A DNA stretch of 64,000 nucleotides from Methylovirgula sp. HY1 (GCF_019343105.1 NZ_CP073764.1:3336001-3400000), one strand, 5' to 3'; counted from the stretch's first letter, positions 42,560-52,672 are shown. The notes: generated by a model not told the origin, from the letters alone. Translations and numbers: made by a program.

Positions 42560-44650
42560 CTACTCCAGCCGCACCACCACGCTGGCCGAGGCGCCTTTCG
42601 CATCCATCACCGACACCCGCGCGAAACCTGCACCATCCGGTGCCCAGGTCGATTGCCGGCGCGGATCAGGCCCGCCGATCGGCGCGCCATTGACGATCCA
42701 GGTGAAGGGTGGCACGCCGCCTTGCGCTTTCAGCGCAAGCGGGCTTGTCGCTGATTTGCTCGCAGAAAGACCGAGATCGATCATCGCGCCGGACGGCGGA
42801 TAGACGATTTTCAACGCGGCTGTGTCGGTGGCGGCAAAAGTCTTTGGCGCATCCTGACGCAAATGTCTGAGCGGCGGCGGCAGATCGGCGTTCCGGGCGG
42901 TCAAGACGCCCAGCGGTTTCGGCAAGGTCTCATAAGTGGCGCTGATGCGGGCAAAAGCATCATAGAGAATGGGCGCTGCCGCGACACGCCCGACGAGGCC
43001 GGGCACGGCGCCATTGTCAGGTCGTCCAACCCAGACGCCGATCGTATCGTCTCTATCGAAGCCGACCGCGAAAGCATCGCGATAGCCATAGGATGTGCCG
43101 GTCTTGAAGGCGAGACGGCCATAGGGCGCGTTTTCCGGCGGCGGCGCGCCGCGCAGAATATCGGCGACATACCAGGCGGCCACAGGCTCCGTGATGCGGC
43201 GCAAAGGCTCTTGCTTGGCCGCCGCCTCTTGTTCCTTGCGTTCGACGAGATTGGGCATTGTGCCGCCGCGCGCCAGCCCGGCATAAAGCTTTGTGAGATC
43301 GACGAGCGTGATGCCGAGGCCGCCGAGCCCCACGGCGAGGCCGGGCGATGAATCCTTGGGTAAGACGATTTCCGTGCCGGCATTGTGGAGACGCGCGAGA
43401 AAACGGGCGGGGCCGACGACCGAGAGAAGTTCGACGGCTGGCAGGTTGAGCGACATTTGCAGAGCATGGCGCGCCGTCACATTGCCTTCATAGCCGAGCG
43501 TGAAATCCTCCGGCGCATAGAGACCATAGCGGGTCGGGCGATCTTCGAGCATGGTTTCGGGATGCGCGAGGCCCGTCTCGAAGGCGAGCGCATAGATGAA
43601 GGGCTTCAATGCCGAGCCCGGCGAGCGCAGCGCCGCCGTCATGTCGATCGCGCCGGCGCGCGCGGCGGAAAAATAATCCGGGCTGCCAATATGGGCGCGG
43701 ATTTCACCCGTTCTGTTGTCGATGACGAGAATCGCGACCGAGAGCTGTGGGCCGAGCCGCTGCGCGCTTTCGCGCGCGAGCGCTTCGAGCGAGGCCTGCC
43801 ATGTCGCATCCAGAGTGAGATGATGGACGCGATGATGCGGATCGGCGCGCAAAGCTTCTTCTGCCGCGTGGGCCGCGAGCGTCGGAAACGGCCGGCGCGC
43901 TTTGGGCACGGGTTCATGCATGGCGGCATCGCGCTCGGCTTTGGTGATGACATGGCGCGCATAGGCGCGATCGAGCACGCGGTTGCGGGCTGCACGTGCA
44001 ATGGCGGGAAAACGGTCGGGGCGGCGCGTTTCCGGCGCCTGCGGCAAAGCGACGAGAAGCGCCGCTTGCGCGATCGAAAGCCGCTTCGGCTCCTTGCCGA
44101 AATAGGCGAGGCTCGCGGCACGGATTCCTTCGATATTGCCGCCATAAGGCGCCAGCGCGAAATAGAGATCGAGAATTTCTGTCTTGCTGTGATGTCTTTC
44201 GAGTTCGATCGCGCGCACCATCTGGCGCAGTTTCGCGCGCACGGATTTTTCCGAGCGCGGTTCGAGAAGACGGGCGACCTGCATCGTCAAAGTCGAGCCG
44301 CCGGAAACGACATGCCGGTGCCAGGCCCATTGCAGCGCGGCGCGGCTGAGCGCTTCGACATCGACGCCGCGATGCGCATAGAAGCGATGATCCTCATAGG
44401 CGAGCAGCAATGTGACGAGGCGCGGATCGACATCGTCGATCGCCGCTGCCAGGCGCCAGCGCCCGTCTTCCATGGTAAAGGCGCGCAAGAGCTTGGCATT
44501 GCGATCGAGCACGACGGGTGAAGCGCGCTGCGCTTCACCGAGATTAAGCGGACCGAGCGAAGCAAGATAGGCGCGTATCGTCAACGTGCCGGCGAGGCCC
44601 AGGGCGGCGACCGCTAGGAAGAGCGCCGCGATGCACCAGCGGCGCGTCAT
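42560..44650 (-). CDS. pbpC: Penicillin-binding protein 1C, 696 aa
   Basis: One N-terminal membrane helix anchors a GT51 glycosyltransferase domain with EDHRFYAHRGVD (catalytic Glu). A class A transpeptidase domain follows with SPGSALKPF (SxxK), MSLNLPAVE (SxN) and KTGTSYG. The C-terminal BiPBP_C domain begins near IVYPPSGAMI. PBP1C polymerises glycan strands, and its transpeptidase activity may be low. ATG 44650 overlaps the stop of the macroglobulin gene as ATGA. This pairing is standard, and the two are thought to act together at the wall. Confidence 0.95.
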   Translation of the reverse strand: MTRRWCIAALFLAVAALGLAGTLTIRAYLASLGPLNLGEAQRASPVVLDRNAKLLRAFTMEDGRWRLAAAIDDVDPRLVTLLLAYEDHRFYAHRGVDVEALSRAALQWAWHRHVVSGGSTLTMQVARLLEPRSEKSVRAKLRQMVRAIELERHHSKTEILDLYFALAPYGGNIEGIRAASLAYFGKEPKRLSIAQAALLVALPQAPETRRPDRFPAIARAARNRVLDRAYARHVITKAERDAAMHEPVPKARRPFPTLAAHAAEEALRADPHHRVHHLTLDATWQASLEALARESAQRLGPQLSVAILVIDNRTGEIRAHIGSPDYFSAARAGAIDMTAALRSPGSALKPFIYALAFETGLAHPETMLEDRPTRYGLYAPEDFTLGYEGNVTARHALQMSLNLPAVELLSVVGPARFLARLHNAGTEIVLPKDSSPGLAVGLGGLGITLVDLTKLYAGLARGGTMPNLVERKEQEAAAKQEPLRRITEPVAAWYVADILRGAPPPENAPYGRLAFKTGTSYGYRDAFAVGFDRDDTIGVWVGRPDNGAVPGLVGRVAAAPILYDAFARISATYETLPKPLGVLTARNADLPPPLRHLRQDAPKTFAATDTAALKIVYPPSGAMIDLGLSASKSATSPLALKAQGGVPPFTWIVNGAPIGGPDPRRQSTWAPDGAGFARVSVMDAKGASASVVVRLE

Positions 44651-47600
44651 TTCGGCGCCACGTCGAGATGGCCGAAGGCGGTGCGGCCATAGCGCGAGGG
44701 CCGGTACATATCTTCGATCGTCGCCGCCGGCAGGAGGTAATGTCCGGGCGTCACGGCACGAACAATATAGGCGAGGCTGAACGTCGCCTTGGCCGTGCCG
44801 TCGCGGTTGAAGGCCGCGACGAAGCGATCGTCGCGATATTCGGTATGGGCGGGCTGAATATCGCTCTTGATCCAGGCGAGGCCCTCGATCGCGCCGCCGT
44901 CGAAGAGAGCGGGATTGTCGATCTCGAGGCCCGCAGGCAGCGGATCGGTCAAAATCAACCGAGCAAAGGCGGCCTCGGTTTCGGTCACTTTCAAGGTCAC
45001 AACGAAGCGATCGTTCTGCTTGATTGTCGCAGGATCGAGCTTATCGCCGGCCAAAGTGTAATAGGCGCGTTCGATCTCATAGCCCTTGCTGCCGGCTGGC
45101 TCCGGCACAAGCGGATTGCCCATTGTGGTGATGACGATCTGCGTCGGCGTCGGGCTTTGATTGGTGATTTTCGCTGCCTTGCCGGCGAGAACTGCCGCAG
45201 TCCATGTGTGATAGAAGGCGCCTTTGCGCACCATACCGTCGACGCTGATGTCGATCGCGGCGGCCTTATCGGCCAGCGCTTCCGCGGCGAGCACCATCCA
45301 GGCATTCTCCTGCGTGCTGGTGGTATCGGCGGCGACCTGCGCATCTTCCACGACATGAGTGGCCTGCGCGATCACGGCAGGACCGGCGCCGGCCTCGACG
45401 GCAAGCGCCAAAACGCCGGCCCCATCGCGCAGACGCGAGCCATAGTCGGCGCGTGAGATCAGGCTGTCGCGCTCGGCAGTGAGGCTTTGATCGGCGGCGA
45501 TGAAGACCTTGGCCGAGCGGCTGCGATCCCCCAGCAGCGCCAGAGCGGCGCCAAGTTGCGCGCGCGATAAAGGGCTGTCGAATGAGGCGATCTGCGTATC
45601 GGCGAGATAGCGCAGATCGCTCATCACCGGGCGTCCGTTGCGCGCCAGAACATAGGCGGCATAAGCGAGCGGCGCGGCCTGTCCGGCTTCGATCTGGCTC
45701 GTATTGGCGACATAGTTGCGCAACCGTTCGAGCGCCATATCGAAAGCCTTTTGCGGCACCGAATAATTCTGCTCGCGCGCGCGGGTCAGAAAATCCGTGA
45801 CATAGGCATGCAGCCACATGTCGTCGCTGTCGCTGGCCGCCCAGGCTCCGAATGTGCCGTTTGAATCCTGTCGTGCAAGCAGGCGCGCGATCGTTTGCTT
45901 CACCCGAGCGGCGACGCCGGTGTCGATGGCAAGAGATTCGAGACTGGCGAGCTTGTTCACATAAAGCAGCGGCAGAGCGCGGCTCACGAGCTGTTCCGAG
46001 CAGCCATAAGGATAACGGTCGAGGGCTTGGAGCAGCGCCGCGACATTGATTCCCGTGAGGGGAGAAACAGAGACCGAGATGCGTCCCGTGCCGGGCAGGA
46101 ATTCCGCCAGAAGGTCACTCGACAGGCTGACGCTTTCGCCTGGAGGTAGCGGCCGCACCATCCGGCGATAGAGTTCGGACGTGCCGGGCTCGATCTTGAT
46201 CGCAAGATCCTGCGCCACCGCGAGATTGGGGCCGCTCAGCTTGATATTGAGATCGGCGCGGCCGATGCCGGCGGCGGTCAATGGAAGGGCAAGCGTCCGT
46301 CTTTGTCCGGTGGCGAGCTTGAGCCTCTTGTGCAGCGCATTGGCGGCGATTGCGATGGGTCCCTGCGCGGCGACATCGACGACATAATCGCCGGCCGCGC
46401 CTTCGACATTGTTGATGTCGAGCGTCAGCTGCGAACGGTCGCCGAGCGCAAGGAAGCGCGGCAAAGTGGCTTGCACGACGACCGGATCGCGGACGATCAC
46501 ATCCTTGCTGGCGCCGCCGACTTTGGTCTTGCTCCAGGCAACCGCCATCACCCTGACGCTGCCGTTGAAAGCGGGGAGATCGAAGCCAACCTCGGCCTTG
46601 CCGTCGGCACCGACTTTCACAATGCCGGAATAAAGCGCCAAAGGTTCCTGGGTCGGAAGATTGCCTTCGGTGGCCGCGCCCGCGTCGCCGCCCGAGCGGA
46701 TGGCGCCGCGCGTGCCCTGCATGCCGTCGATCAGCAGGCCATAGAGGTCACGGATCTCGGTGCCCAATTGCCGCTGCCCGTAAAAATAAGCGCTGGGATC
46801 GGGCGCCGTGTATTGGGTGAGATTGAGAATGCCGACATCGACGGCGGCGAGCGTCACATAGGCTTCCTCGCCAGCAGCAAGGCCGGCGAGCGTGACCGGA
46901 ATTTTCCAATGCTGACGCGGCCGGATTTTTTCCGGCACGCCGAGCGAAACATCGAGCCTATGGCTGGCGCGATCGATGCCGAACCAGGCAAGCCCCAAGG
47001 CGCGCCCAGGCATGCGCTTTTGCGCTTGATCGAGCGGCCGATGCGCGAAGACGACGGCATAGGCGCCGGTGCCCCAGTCTGCGCCGACCGGGAGTTCTAC
47101 GCTAGTGTCGCCTTTCTTGATGTCGACGAGGCGCGAATAGTGCAATTCGTCGCCGAGAATGGCGATCGTCGCGGTGCCGGAAAAGCGTGAGGCGATCGAT
47201 AGTTTCATCGTGTCGCCTTGCTTGTAATCGGTCTTGTCGAGCGTCACGTCGAGAACGTCGGGCGTCTCGGCCGTCGCATCGCCGGACCAGCCGGCGACGA
47301 AGCTGATGCTCGTCGGCGCATCGGCGGGGTTGCTGCTCGTCACGTCGAGGCGATAGCTGCCGAAGGCGACCGGCGCGGCGATCTTTGCCGGCCGCTCGAG
47401 GCCGAGGTCGATCTTTCCGTCGGCGACACGCCGCGACGATTTCACCTTCTCATAGCCCCAGCGGCCATCCTGATTGTACCATTGGTAATCCGTGCTCAAG
47501 CGATAGAGCGACCAGCCGACATCCTTGCGCGCCATGCGCTTTCCATCCGCCGCGACGCCGATGACATCGAAGGTTGCGGTCGCACCCTCGCCCAAATTAT

Positions 47601-49851
47601 CGAAATTCTTTTTGACGCCGATGAGCCCGCTCTTCGGCAGGATGGGCAGGATGACGCTGCGCTCGACGGCGCGGCCGCCGGGCTCGCCGGCGCGCAAGAT
47701 GATCTTGGCTTCCAGCGGCCGGGAAGCCACGAGATCGGGAATCGGAACGCTGACTTGCGCCGCGCCCTTGGCATCCGTCTCGACCGTTTCTTCGAGTTCC
47801 TTGGTGACTGTGACGAATGTCTCGTCGGTGAGCCCCGCTTGGTAGCCTACGAGCGCCGGCAAGCCAGCGCTGCTCGCCGCCTCGATCCGGACTTCGCCGG
47901 AAATGTCGAGGCCGGCGCCGGGCGCGCCGTAAAGATAGCGCGATACCGTATCGATCACGGCGGTGCCGCCGGGCGGCAAGGCCTGCTGCGCCGGCTTCAA
48001 GGTGAAATCGAGCCGTTCGGGAACATAATCCTCGACGAGAAAGCTCGTTTCGCCGACCGCCGGGGCCTTAGGATCGACATAGGCTTCGATGCGCCAGGTG
48101 CCACGCGCCGCGCCGGACAAGAGCGGCAGGGTATAAGCGCGCCCGCCCGCGCCTTGATCGGCGGTGCTGATGCGTTGATATTCGACACCATCGGGACGTT
48201 TGATGACAAGCGTGAGCGGCAGACCTGTTTTGGCAATGCCCTTGTCGTCACGCAGCAAAGCGGTGACGAAAACATTTTCGCCCGGCCGATAGACGCCGCG
48301 TTCGGTGAAGACATCGGCGTCAAGCGGTTGTGCTGCCGCGCGGCCCTTGACGCCACGATCGGTCAGATCGAAGGCCGTCTGTTGCAGATCGAGAAAGCCG
48401 TAATCGCCCTTGCCGTCCTCGGCGACCACGATGCCCGGCGCCTGTCCGCCAGTGCCGCGCGCAAGGCCTGGCGCGAAACGGACATGGCCGTCGGCGCCGG
48501 TCGTTTCGTTCGCCAGCACCTCATTGTCGCGGGCGACGAGGCGCAGCGAAATGCCGGAGAGCGGCGCGGCGCTCGTGAGCGAACGAACGAAGACATGCAC
48601 GCCGTCGCGGCCCGAGATGGCGGTGAGGCCGAGATCCGAGACGACGAACCATTGCGTCGCCGTCGTGCCGCCGCCTTCGTCGTCACTTGCCGCGGCGCCA
48701 TTATCGGCGGCTTTCGCGGTCAAGATATAGACGCCGGCGTCCAGCTTGCCGAGCGCTTCGAGAACCGGAAAGGCCGTCGTCACGTCCTGGTTGAGTTGGC
48801 TTTTGACGGCGAGCGAACCGGACCAGATCTTCTTGCCGTCGCTGTCGACATATTGCTTGATCCGATAGGCGGAAAGCTGGGCGAGAAAATCTTGCGAGCG
48901 CACGGTCGGCAAAAGATTGCGGTCGCCGACGCGGATGATGGTGATCGCGATCTTTTGCGTATTGACCGAGACGACCGGAATGCCTTCCTGGCCAACCCGT
49001 GGCAGCACGTAATTCTTGCCGGTGAAATGCACCTGCGGGGAACGATCGCGCACATAAATGTCGTAATCGGCATTGCGCAGCAACGCCTCGCCGACCGCGG
49101 AAGGAAGCCCCTGGCGCAGCACAATCTTATAATGCTCGCCATGTTTCAGGCCTTCGACGCAGAGCTGCTGATCTTCGGTCGAGATCGCTGGCGTATCCAT
49201 TCCCGCGACGCTGACGAACGGTGCGAAATCGACGCGGCCATGGGCCAGGCTTTCGGAGAATTGGAAGCAGGCGCGGGGCGACGCTGAATCCTTATCGACC
49301 TTATATTGCAGGATGCGGAAACCATAAGTCTCGCGTTCTTTCTGATAGACGGCGCGGACGATTGGATCGTCGACGAGATCGAGGCTGGCGCGATAGGCAT
49401 TCAGCGACGGGCGCCAATCTTGGCGCAGCGCGAACATCTCGCCGAGTCGCGCGAGCGCGACGGCCTCGTCGGGCTTCGCCGTCGCATGGGCATAGGCGAG
49501 ATAGGCGGCGGTCGTCGCATCCTTCTGGATATCATCGGTCTTGCCGCTTTGCGTGAGCGCCCGTGAATAGGCGAGCCAGCTCATGGAATCGTCGGGTTTG
49601 GCCGCGATCATGCCGGACAGCCAATAGAGGCTGTTCTTTGCGTCGCCGCGTGCGATCGCGGTCTGCGCCTGAGCGCGTAGCTGATCGAGCGGCTGCCCGG
49701 CAAGCGCCGCGCCGGCATTTTTGACTTGCGCTTCGAGCCTTATCCCGTCGCTGGCGAGATCTGCATTGGCATAAGTCTTATCCGCATGAGCAGTCGTTGA
49801 GAAGAGAGCCAGCACAAGCAGCATCAGAGACGACAGGATGAAATTGCGCAT
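44647..49851 (-). CDS. Bacterial alpha-2-macroglobulin, 1734 aa
   Basis: A Sec signal peptide (to about residue 23, ending TAHA) has no lipobox Cys, so it would be soluble in the periplasm, unlike the E. coli lipoprotein YfhM. Macroglobulin (MG) domains and a bait region precede the thioester motif CSEQ at 1284-1287 in YPYGCSEQLVSRALPLLY, within the thioester-containing helical domain. A C-terminal receptor-like domain completes it. It traps proteases that breach the envelope. The length is typical for the family. It is translationally coupled to pbpC, which can repair the wall. Confidence 0.94.
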   Translation of the reverse strand: MRNFILSSLMLLVLALFSTTAHADKTYANADLASDGIRLEAQVKNAGAALAGQPLDQLRAQAQTAIARGDAKNSLYWLSGMIAAKPDDSMSWLAYSRALTQSGKTDDIQKDATTAAYLAYAHATAKPDEAVALARLGEMFALRQDWRPSLNAYRASLDLVDDPIVRAVYQKERETYGFRILQYKVDKDSASPRACFQFSESLAHGRVDFAPFVSVAGMDTPAISTEDQQLCVEGLKHGEHYKIVLRQGLPSAVGEALLRNADYDIYVRDRSPQVHFTGKNYVLPRVGQEGIPVVSVNTQKIAITIIRVGDRNLLPTVRSQDFLAQLSAYRIKQYVDSDGKKIWSGSLAVKSQLNQDVTTAFPVLEALGKLDAGVYILTAKAADNGAAASDDEGGGTTATQWFVVSDLGLTAISGRDGVHVFVRSLTSAAPLSGISLRLVARDNEVLANETTGADGHVRFAPGLARGTGGQAPGIVVAEDGKGDYGFLDLQQTAFDLTDRGVKGRAAAQPLDADVFTERGVYRPGENVFVTALLRDDKGIAKTGLPLTLVIKRPDGVEYQRISTADQGAGGRAYTLPLLSGAARGTWRIEAYVDPKAPAVGETSFLVEDYVPERLDFTLKPAQQALPPGGTAVIDTVSRYLYGAPGAGLDISGEVRIEAASSAGLPALVGYQAGLTDETFVTVTKELEETVETDAKGAAQVSVPIPDLVASRPLEAKIILRAGEPGGRAVERSVILPILPKSGLIGVKKNFDNLGEGATATFDVIGVAADGKRMARKDVGWSLYRLSTDYQWYNQDGRWGYEKVKSSRRVADGKIDLGLERPAKIAAPVAFGSYRLDVTSSNPADAPTSISFVAGWSGDATAETPDVLDVTLDKTDYKQGDTMKLSIASRFSGTATIAILGDELHYSRLVDIKKGDTSVELPVGADWGTGAYAVVFAHRPLDQAQKRMPGRALGLAWFGIDRASHRLDVSLGVPEKIRPRQHWKIPVTLAGLAAGEEAYVTLAAVDVGILNLTQYTAPDPSAYFYGQRQLGTEIRDLYGLLIDGMQGTRGAIRSGGDAGAATEGNLPTQEPLALYSGIVKVGADGKAEVGFDLPAFNGSVRVMAVAWSKTKVGGASKDVIVRDPVVVQATLPRFLALGDRSQLTLDINNVEGAAGDYVVDVAAQGPIAIAANALHKRLKLATGQRRTLALPLTAAGIGRADLNIKLSGPNLAVAQDLAIKIEPGTSELYRRMVRPLPPGESVSLSSDLLAEFLPGTGRISVSVSPLTGINVAALLQALDRYPYGCSEQLVSRALPLLYVNKLASLESLAIDTGVAARVKQTIARLLARQDSNGTFGAWAASDSDDMWLHAYVTDFLTRAREQNYSVPQKAFDMALERLRNYVANTSQIEAGQAAPLAYAAYVLARNGRPVMSDLRYLADTQIASFDSPLSRAQLGAALALLGDRSRSAKVFIAADQSLTAERDSLISRADYGSRLRDGAGVLALAVEAGAGPAVIAQATHVVEDAQVAADTTSTQENAWMVLAAEALADKAAAIDISVDGMVRKGAFYHTWTAAVLAGKAAKITNQSPTPTQIVITTMGNPLVPEPAGSKGYEIERAYYTLAGDKLDPATIKQNDRFVVTLKVTETEAAFARLILTDPLPAGLEIDNPALFDGGAIEGLAWIKSDIQPAHTEYRDDRFVAAFNRDGTAKATFSLAYIVRAVTPGHYLLPAATIEDMYRPSRYGRTAFGHLDVAPK

Positions 49852-50158
49852 GCATTTCTCCCAATGATACGAGCTGTCGATTGCAGCATTGAAAAACGAG
49901 CGTCATGAAAACGATATAAAGAAATCGAAATTGTAAGGTTACGCTAGATGATCGACCGTATTATGGCGACAGTTTCCTGTCGCGGCGGTTTCGTCAATAT
50001 CGACAATTTTCGATGCAGGGTGCGGGGTGACGCTGCGCCGCCGGCGTGCGTTTTCGGGTCGGATTTTCAGCGGAATCGCTATGTCAAATGTCGGAGTGCG
50101 GCGCGCTCCGCGGTTTCTGTACTGAGCTTCTGGCAGGCGGAGCAGGAGATTTCGAGGT
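49852..50158. other. Promoter region of the macroglobulin-pbpC operon
   Basis: These 307 bases separate the macroglobulin start from the stop of the second DsbA-like gene. The part next to the macroglobulin start (49880-49935) is AT-rich and presumably carries its promoter; GGGAGAA precedes the start codon. No gene is supported. Confidence 0.45.
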
Positions 50159-50818
50159 TCAGCCCGCGTTTGCGATGGCTTTGGCCAGTGCCCGTTTCAA
50201 CTCTTCCTCGGACCGGCCGTTCGGCACCACGATATCATCGGCAAAGACGAAGAAGGGCACTTGCTTGACCAATGTGCGCGAGACTTCGATTTCGCGTCGC
50301 AATATGTCAATGTCGTCGCGGCGCGCGAAGAGATCGAAGGCGGCGTCGCCATCCATTCCGCATTCTTGTGCGAGTGCGATGAGCTGGTTGCGGTCGCCAA
50401 TGTCGAGACCGTCGATGAAATGCGCCTTGAACAGGCGCTCGACGATGCGCGACTGGATCTGCGCCGGAAAAGCCCAATAGGTCAGCCGATGCGCGTCGAG
50501 CGTGTTCGGCATTCTCGCAATCTTGTCGAAGGCGAAGGCAAGTCCGACTTCGCGCCCCGCGGCTTCGATTTCCGCCAATGTTTCTTCGATGCTTTTGGTG
50601 CCGCGCGACCGCGCCAGATAGCTTTGCCAGGTGACGCCGTCGTCCGGCATATTGGGATCGCGCTGAAAAGGTCGCCAATCGAGCGTAACGGAAAGTCCTG
50701 GCGAACTCGCCAAGGCGGCTTCGAGCCGACGCTTGCCGATGTAACACCAGGGGCAGGTGAAATCGGCGAAGATTGCAATTTTAAACGGAGCCTCGAACGT
50801 CGCAGCCGTAGCGCTCAT
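50159..50818 (-). CDS. DsbA/FrnE-family thioredoxin-like oxidoreductase, second copy, 219 aa
   Basis: I chose ATG 50818 (MSATAATFEAPFKIAIFADF). CPWC lies in FTCPWCYIGKRRLEAAL, with the helical insert and the cis-Pro loop VKQVPFFVFADD near the end. There is no signal peptide. It aligns by eye over its whole length with the product of 4923-5579 (PGLSVTLDWRPFQRDPNMP against PGLAVELRWYPFQIDPGLP), so the two are paralogues. The FrnE group includes cytoplasmic oxidoreductases linked to stress tolerance and polyketide maturation; no such partners are adjacent. Confidence 0.88.
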   Translation of the reverse strand: MSATAATFEAPFKIAIFADFTCPWCYIGKRRLEAALASSPGLSVTLDWRPFQRDPNMPDDGVTWQSYLARSRGTKSIEETLAEIEAAGREVGLAFAFDKIARMPNTLDAHRLTYWAFPAQIQSRIVERLFKAHFIDGLDIGDRNQLIALAQECGMDGDAAFDLFARRDDIDILRREIEVSRTLVKQVPFFVFADDIVVPNGRSEEELKRALAKAIANAG

Positions 50819-51090
50819 CCTGGATCCTTTCGCATGCTTGGTCTGTCTCGAGCAGGCGAACTTGCGATCCCGTTTGATGCGCCACCGCACGCCGATCAGT
50901 TTCGACGCAAAACCCAGGCCGCATCAATGCACCGGCGTCTCGATCTGGCGCGCCACGATGGCGCCATGCACGCCGCGGTTCTATACGCGCGAGCCCGCAC
51001 CCCAATCCGAGCGCGGCCGCTATATGTTTTCGACAGTTTAACTTAAGCTTGGCATGGTGGGTTTGCCGGGCATTGGGATATGAGTTAAAC
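50819..51090. other. Non-coding region upstream of the second DsbA-like gene
   Basis: This spacer holds the leader of the leftward DsbA-like gene. GC content drops sharply from about 51030 toward the operator-like site at 51091. I see no supported gene. Confidence 0.4.
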
Positions 51091-51155
51091 ACATGATTAT
51101 AAAGTTTTAAAACATGTAATTTGATAAAAGATACGGCAATTTATTTGTTTAAAAC
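51091..51155. promoter_or_regulatory. Palindromic operator candidate before the XRE gene
   Basis: ACATG (51091-51095) and CATGT (51113-51117) enclose a perfect GTTTTAAAAC (51104-51113). A second, near-palindromic GTTTAAAAC lies at 51147-51155, close to the ribosome site. Paired AT-rich palindromes directly before a helix-turn-helix gene suggest autoregulation. Confidence 0.5.
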
Positions 51156-51178
51156 CTCACCGATCTATCGGAGGACGC

Positions 51179-51451
51179 ATGATCACCGCCGCCCAGATGC
51201 GCGCTGCCCGGGCCCTGCTCGGAATCGACCAGCGTCAGCTTGCTGAGCTGTCCGGCGTTTCGCTGCCGACCATTCAGCGAATGGAGGCCAGCGAAGGCAA
51301 TGTGCGCGGAGTGATCGATACGCTCACCAAGGTGGTCGAAGCCTTCGACCGCGCTGGACTCGAAATCATCGGCGACAATGCGACGAGCCGGGACGGGGGC
51401 CGAGGCGTGAGGTTGAAACAGGCCAAGACACCGAACAGCGGCTCGTCCTGA
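51179..51451 (+). CDS. XRE-family helix-turn-helix regulator, 90 aa
   Basis: ATG 51179 is preceded by GGAGGA. Residues 5-60 form an HTH_3 domain (AARALLGIDQRQLAELSGVS followed by LPTIQRMEASEG). VEAFDRAGLEIIGD follows, a tail frequent in small alphaproteobacterial XRE proteins. It lacks a sensor domain, so it may be a stand-alone repressor or the antitoxin-like half of a pair. No toxin gene is adjacent. The palindromes upstream are its likely operator. Confidence 0.85.
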   Translation: MITAAQMRAARALLGIDQRQLAELSGVSLPTIQRMEASEGNVRGVIDTLTKVVEAFDRAGLEIIGDNATSRDGGRGVRLKQAKTPNSGSS

Positions 51452-51511
51452 CATTGACCCTGTGACGGTGATCGTGCGGCTGTGAGGTCGAGGATTCCGC
51501 CGAGCCCGGCT

Positions 51512-52672
51512 TCACACCTCGCTCGTCACGGCGGCGCCACGGCAGGCGAGCGGCCGGCCGGCTTCAGAGCACGCTTCAACGGTGAGGACCCGGTCGTCGT
51601 CGAAGCCGATGAAATGCGGCTCGACAGCCGGGGGCGAAACCATTCCGGCGCGGCGCGGCTCGGCGATCGCAGCCGTCTCGTCGATCGCGTACAGATCGAT
51701 GAGAGGGCAGGGACTGTCAAAGGCCGTTGGCACGGCAAACGCTGCCCCGGCGGAATGCCGTGACAGCAGCACTGCCGAAGCGAGCCCGTCGAATATCCCG
51801 GCGCCGGCAAATTCCGTTGCAATCGCAGCCGGGATGATGAGATGCGCGTGGCCCGCTTCATCCCGGCGTTTCAAAAAATTTTCGGCGTCGAAAGGGCCGT
51901 CGAGATACAGCGCCGCGCCCGACAGCAGCGCCGCCAATGGCCCGGCAACGAGGCCGGCGAACGTCACCGGTGGCAAGGTCGAAAGGATGGGCGTTTCCCG
52001 GCCGATCGTGGCGCGGGCAACGAAGTCGAGACCGGCGGCCATCAATGTCGTCTGGCGATGAAATACCGGCTTCCTCCGGATTCTGTCGAAGGTAATGATC
52101 GGCGGCGGCTCCGCCGAGGCTGGCCTGACCAGATCGACGCCAAGATCTGGATGCGCCGCGGCATAGCGGAGCGTCGCGGCGGTGCTGAGATCGACGGCTC
52201 CGTCGATCTCCTGCGGTCCGAGCGTTGCGAGCAAGCGGATGGAGGGCGCCGCGGCGGCGGCCGCGAAATAGGTCTCCGCCGGCGAAAGAGCGCCATAAGC
52301 CATCGGGCCGGCCAAGGCCGCGGCGTTGATCGCACGCGCAAACGCCGCCAATTCACCGGCTTCGAGATCGAGAGGGGCAAGCGCCGCTTCGAACCCGCCA
52401 CGCAGGGCGGCGACAATGGCGATGACGAGCGACGCTTCGGCGCCACCGGTGAGAAGAATCCGTTCCCCCGGACGCAAGCCGCAATCGGTCAGGAGTCGGA
52501 CAAGCGCCGTCGCCTGGCCGGCGAGCAGACCGAAAGGCACCGACGTGCCACCATCGCGCAGCGCAAGCGCTTGCGGGCGCAGCCGCGCGGCACCGGAGAT
52601 CAGCGTATCGAAACTATACGCGGAAAAAAGATTGCGCGACCCGTGCGGAAGCGCCGAAGGCAGGGGATTCAT
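51512..52672 (-). CDS. Degenerate adenylate-forming (AMP-binding) enzyme homologue, 386 aa
   Basis: ATG 52672 overlaps the YejA-like stop as ATGA. The N-terminal half follows the ANL fold (LRDGGTSVPFGLLAGQATAL, then GERILLTGGAEASLVIAIVA, then an LSTLPPVTFAGLVAGPLAAL segment). The nucleotide loop TSGTTGxPKG is replaced by ITFDRIRRKPVFH, and the C-terminal lid domain with the catalytic Lys is missing. It probably cannot adenylate. It could be a binding or regulatory protein. The coupling with a peptide-binding protein gene is notable. Confidence 0.6.
   Translation of the reverse strand: MNPLPSALPHGSRNLFSAYSFDTLISGAARLRPQALALRDGGTSVPFGLLAGQATALVRLLTDCGLRPGERILLTGGAEASLVIAIVAALRGGFEAALAPLDLEAGELAAFARAINAAALAGPMAYGALSPAETYFAAAAAAPSIRLLATLGPQEIDGAVDLSTAATLRYAAAHPDLGVDLVRPASAEPPPIITFDRIRRKPVFHRQTTLMAAGLDFVARATIGRETPILSTLPPVTFAGLVAGPLAALLSGAALYLDGPFDAENFLKRRDEAGHAHLIIPAAIATEFAGAGIFDGLASAVLLSRHSAGAAFAVPTAFDSPCPLIDLYAIDETAAIAEPRRAGMVSPPAVEPHFIGFDDDRVLTVEACSEAGRPLACRGAAVTSEV

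Noticed and set aside
43385-49287. Long rightward frames (378 and 689 codons) opposite pbpC and the macroglobulin gene
   Set aside because: Both lie wholly within well-supported genes on the other strand and show shadow composition without recognisable motifs.
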